The notes beneath the pieces are model-generated. The model was not told where the DNA came from, made no database searches, and saw nothing but the letters and a program-made list of their open reading frames with translations. From JAVVEW01 sp032251045 (GTDB lineage: Bacteria > Pseudomonadota > Gammaproteobacteria > Methylococcales > Methylomonadaceae), in contig JAVVEW010000002.1 of assembly GCA_032251045.1 (NCBI GenBank), forward strand, positions 38,464 through 102,463: a DNA stretch of 64,000 nucleotides, read 5' to 3'. Of this stretch, positions 62,068 to 64,000 are shown piece after piece (the first letter of the stretch is position 1; every line of letters starts with the position of its first letter). A program made the translations under genes and the position numbers.

Positions 62068-63375
62068 CTAAGATGACTGCGACAATTTCTTCACCAACAG
62101 TCGATCATGCTTATCTTGCTTAACGACGACAATCGGGTCGCCATGCTGCAAAGGCTCCATGGTATCGGCCGCCCAGCGCTGTTGACCAACCAACACATAG
62201 CCGCTGCGATCGAAGTTCACCATCGCCTCTCCGCATTGACCTTCCAGGTGTCTCTGTTTGCGTTTACCGAAAGCCAGACTGCCGGTAATGATCAGCGTGG
62301 CGAACAGCATCGCCGCGCTGACCGCCATGCTGACCGTCATGATCATGTCATGTTCATCGGTCGATATCGGCGCATCGAACAGGTTTAAGCTGCCGAGTAT
62401 GAAGGCCGCCGCGCCGCCGATCCCGAGCACGCCAAAACCCGCAACAAAATATTCGGCCACCATCAGGGTCATGCCGAACAGCATTAACAGTAAAAAGCCG
62501 ACATTGACCGGCAAGGCTTGTACGCCGATCAATCCCAGCACAACGGCAATCCCGCCCAATACACCGGGTAAGGTCAGGCCAGGACTGAGCATTTCGACGT
62601 AAATGGCGAGCAAGCCGAATGAAATCAACAGATGAGCAATCTGGGGATGAGCGACCATTTTCAATAGATAGTCAATCAGGCGCGGTTCGATCTGGCGAAC
62701 GTCTCTACCGGCGACTGTCAGCGTCATTTTCTTTCCCTGGACTTGAATGTCGCGGCCGTCAACAGCCTGCAGCAGCTCGGAAAATACCGGCACCACCTGA
62801 TCGATCACCTCGGCTTGCAGGGCTTCCTGGGCAGTCAGGCTTTTCGCTTCAGAGACAAAACGTTCGGCGATATCGGCATTGCGATGATGATCGTTGGCGA
62901 TGCTGCGCATAAAAGCCTTGCTGTCGTTCATGACTTTCTTGCCCAGGGTTCCGTCAATGTCGCCGCCGTCACCCGCCACCGGTGACGCAGCGCCGACATT
63001 GGTGCCGGTATTCATCACGGCCATGTGGGTGGATAACAAGATGAAGGCGCCGGCCGACGTGGCGCTGGCGCCTGAAGGCCCCACATAACCGATGACAGGC
63101 ACCCTGGAATCCGCGATTGCTCTAACCATGTCCCGCGTAGTGCTGAGCATACCGCCCGGGGTGTTGATGCGCACGATCAGCGCCGCCGCGGCATTCGTTT
63201 CGGCGGTTTCGATGGCATGTTCAAGTAAGGCCAACGAACCGGGATTGATCATGGCATCGATATCGACAAGGTATACCGGCGATGCTGTTTCGGCCTGACT
63301 CTTGCCTGGTATCAGACCGCTCAAGGCAAGCGCTACCATAAACACAATCAAAACGCCGATACGCACGCTAGCCAC
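62068..63375 (-). CDS. NfeD membrane serine protease
   Basis: A 435-residue NfeD1b-type protein: signal segment, ClpP-like serine protease domain (GASATSAGAFILL with the nucleophile Ser; Lys in GKKVMNDSKAFM), four or five membrane helices and a C-terminal OB-fold (QCGEAMVNFDRSGYVLVGQQ). NfeD partners with stomatin-like SPFH proteins, whose gene lies upstream on this strand, separated by the 168-bp palindrome. Confidence 0.92.
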   Translation of the reverse strand: MASVRIGVLIVFMVALALSGLIPGKSQAETASPVYLVDIDAMINPGSLALLEHAIETAETNAAAALIVRINTPGGMLSTTRDMVRAIADSRVPVIGYVGPSGASATSAGAFILLSTHMAVMNTGTNVGAASPVAGDGGDIDGTLGKKVMNDSKAFMRSIANDHHRNADIAERFVSEAKSLTAQEALQAEVIDQVVPVFSELLQAVDGRDIQVQGKKMTLTVAGRDVRQIEPRLIDYLLKMVAHPQIAHLLISFGLLAIYVEMLSPGLTLPGVLGGIAVVLGLIGVQALPVNVGFLLLMLFGMTLMVAEYFVAGFGVLGIGGAAAFILGSLNLFDAPISTDEHDMIMTVSMAVSAAMLFATLIITGSLAFGKRKQRHLEGQCGEAMVNFDRSGYVLVGQQRWAADTMEPLQHGDPIVVVKQDKHDRLLVKKLSQSS

Positions 63376-63406
63376 CCTGTAATTTAAGTAATATTGGCCG
63401 GATTAC

Positions 63407-63574
63407 CCCAGCAATTCAGTTTGAGTATTTTTGCGGTGCTTAGGGCATGGGGTGTGTCTGTCGAGGAGCACCGTAAACCCATCCCTGGGGGCTTGACGGC
63501 AGCATCCTTGCTGCCGACATCCTCGCCAAACACACCCCATGCCCTTTTTGAATGCCAAAGCGGGAATTGCTGGG
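63407..63574. repeat. 168-bp nested palindromic repeat
   Basis: Three nested inverted arms: CCCAGCAATTC (63407-63417) with GAATTGCTGGG (63564-63574); GGGCATGGGGTGTGT (63443-63457) with its exact inverse (63530-63544); CGAGGA (63462-63467) with TCCTCG (63520-63525). At the centre CGGCAGCA-TCCT-TGCTGCCG (63497-63516) is a perfect 8-bp hairpin. No ORF inside. It resembles a MITE or a large REP-type element between stomatin and nfeD. Confidence 0.8.
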
Positions 63575-63575
63575 A

Positions 63576-64000
63576 TTACCCCTTCCGGTGCTCGATTTGT
63601 AAATCCAGCGCTGCCAGCAATTGATTCAGATTGGTCAAATCGGCCGGAAAAATAACCGACGTTTCCGCATCGGACAAATGGGAAATATTGTCGATAAATT
63701 TTTCCGATAAATTAAGCTTGATCGCATCTTCGCCGCCGGGTTGCACCACCGCATGGCCAATTTTCTCGATCGAATCGGCGGTCGCTCTCGCCAATGACAG
63801 AATTTCCGAAGCCCTGCCTTCGGCTTCGTTGACCAGGCGTTGTCGCTCGCCTTCCGACAAATTAATCAATTCTCGCATCGTCCCTTCCGAGGTATTAATG
63901 CGGCTTTGCTTATCCCCTTCGGCTCTCGCCAGAATAGCGCGTTTTTCCCGTTCGGCATTCACCTGTTTTTCCATCGCTTTTTGCACCGTACTCGGTGTCT
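63576..64000 (-). CDS. Stomatin-like SPFH protein (5' part beyond window)
   Basis: The C-terminal 140 codons of an SPFH/Band 7 protein, the partner of NfeD. The edge sequence TPSTVQKAMEKQVNAEREKR is the hallmark end of the SPFH domain, followed by the coiled-coil with repeated EGxR/K and EAEGRASE. The start and membrane anchor lie outside the window. Not truncated in nature as far as can be seen; the stop is at 63576. Confidence 0.93.
   Translation of the reverse strand, partial: TPSTVQKAMEKQVNAEREKRAILARAEGDKQSRINTSEGTMRELINLSEGERQRLVNEAEGRASEILSLARATADSIEKIGHAVVQPGGEDAIKLNLSEKFIDNISHLSDAETSVIFPADLTNLNQLLAALDLQIEHRKG

Overview
The window reads as a chromosomal segment of a gammaproteobacterium, most likely a type I methanotroph or close relative (Methylococcales). 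Seen directly: a complete F1Fo operon order, a split pyrR-pyrB-pyrC' cluster of the Pseudomonas type, gammaproteobacterial markers (DarP, RppH, Orn, YqgE, RsgA, SpeA) and a mxaK-mxaL pair of the kind that accompanies methanol dehydrogenase. The genus is inference; there is no rRNA or tRNA in the window to fix it.

Layout. 1-5515 (minus strand): atpI-B-E-F-H-A-G-D, cut in atpD at the left edge, with a clear sigma70 promoter at 5546-5574. 5811-9717 (plus): trpEGDC with translationally coupled junctions and a leader too short for attenuation. 9916-21911: c-di-GMP proteins (a lone EAL protein and a 1190-residue CHASE-PAS-GAF-PAS-GGDEF-EAL protein) surrounding mlaA, an unusual tandem-repeat fluoride channel, orn, a Ste24-type protease, rsgA and a 690-residue zeta-toxin-like kinase. 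22107-28994: YcxB-like protein, ABC-F ATPase YheS, universal stress protein, TM2 protein, rpiA, rppH, a membrane cytochrome and rseC. 29098-33332: DciA, a haem-c chemoreceptor, divergent mxaK-mxaL, and fliW. 33326-41587: tilS, a MarR regulator with a cysteine cluster, speE, speA, a beta-hydroxyacid dehydrogenase, methylthioinosine phosphorylase, a phosphoribosyltransferase and nagZ; together these make polyamines and recycle their methylthio by-product. 41674-47320: FliL-like protein, HIT protein, a histidine-rich membrane protein, a phosphoesterase, ispG, a RimK-associated protease-like protein and a PfkB kinase. 47365-54708 (minus): LOG protein, cytochrome c lipoprotein, pyrC' (metal ligands lost), pyrB, pyrR, ruvX, yqgE, tonB-like, gshB, darP and a small membrane protein, nearly all overlapping or abutting. 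55149-59758 (plus): pstSCAB behind a Pho box placed exactly upstream of a -10. 60127-64000: msrQ without msrP, an S1C protease, a hypoxanthine-DNA glycosylase, nfeD and the 3' end of its stomatin partner.

Non-coding DNA holds several repeat classes: REP/BIME units (10761, 36293), a 168-bp nested palindrome (63407) with a second partial copy (54987), a recurring small hairpin with the loop core CACAGCC (42103, 60011), an IS5-family transposase tail (36205) and a decayed minus-strand reading frame (59764). No CRISPR array, prophage, defence island or intact insertion sequence was seen. The most unusual single gene is the fused fluoride channel at 12181-12891, whose second half lacks the first helix and would therefore sit inverted in the membrane.
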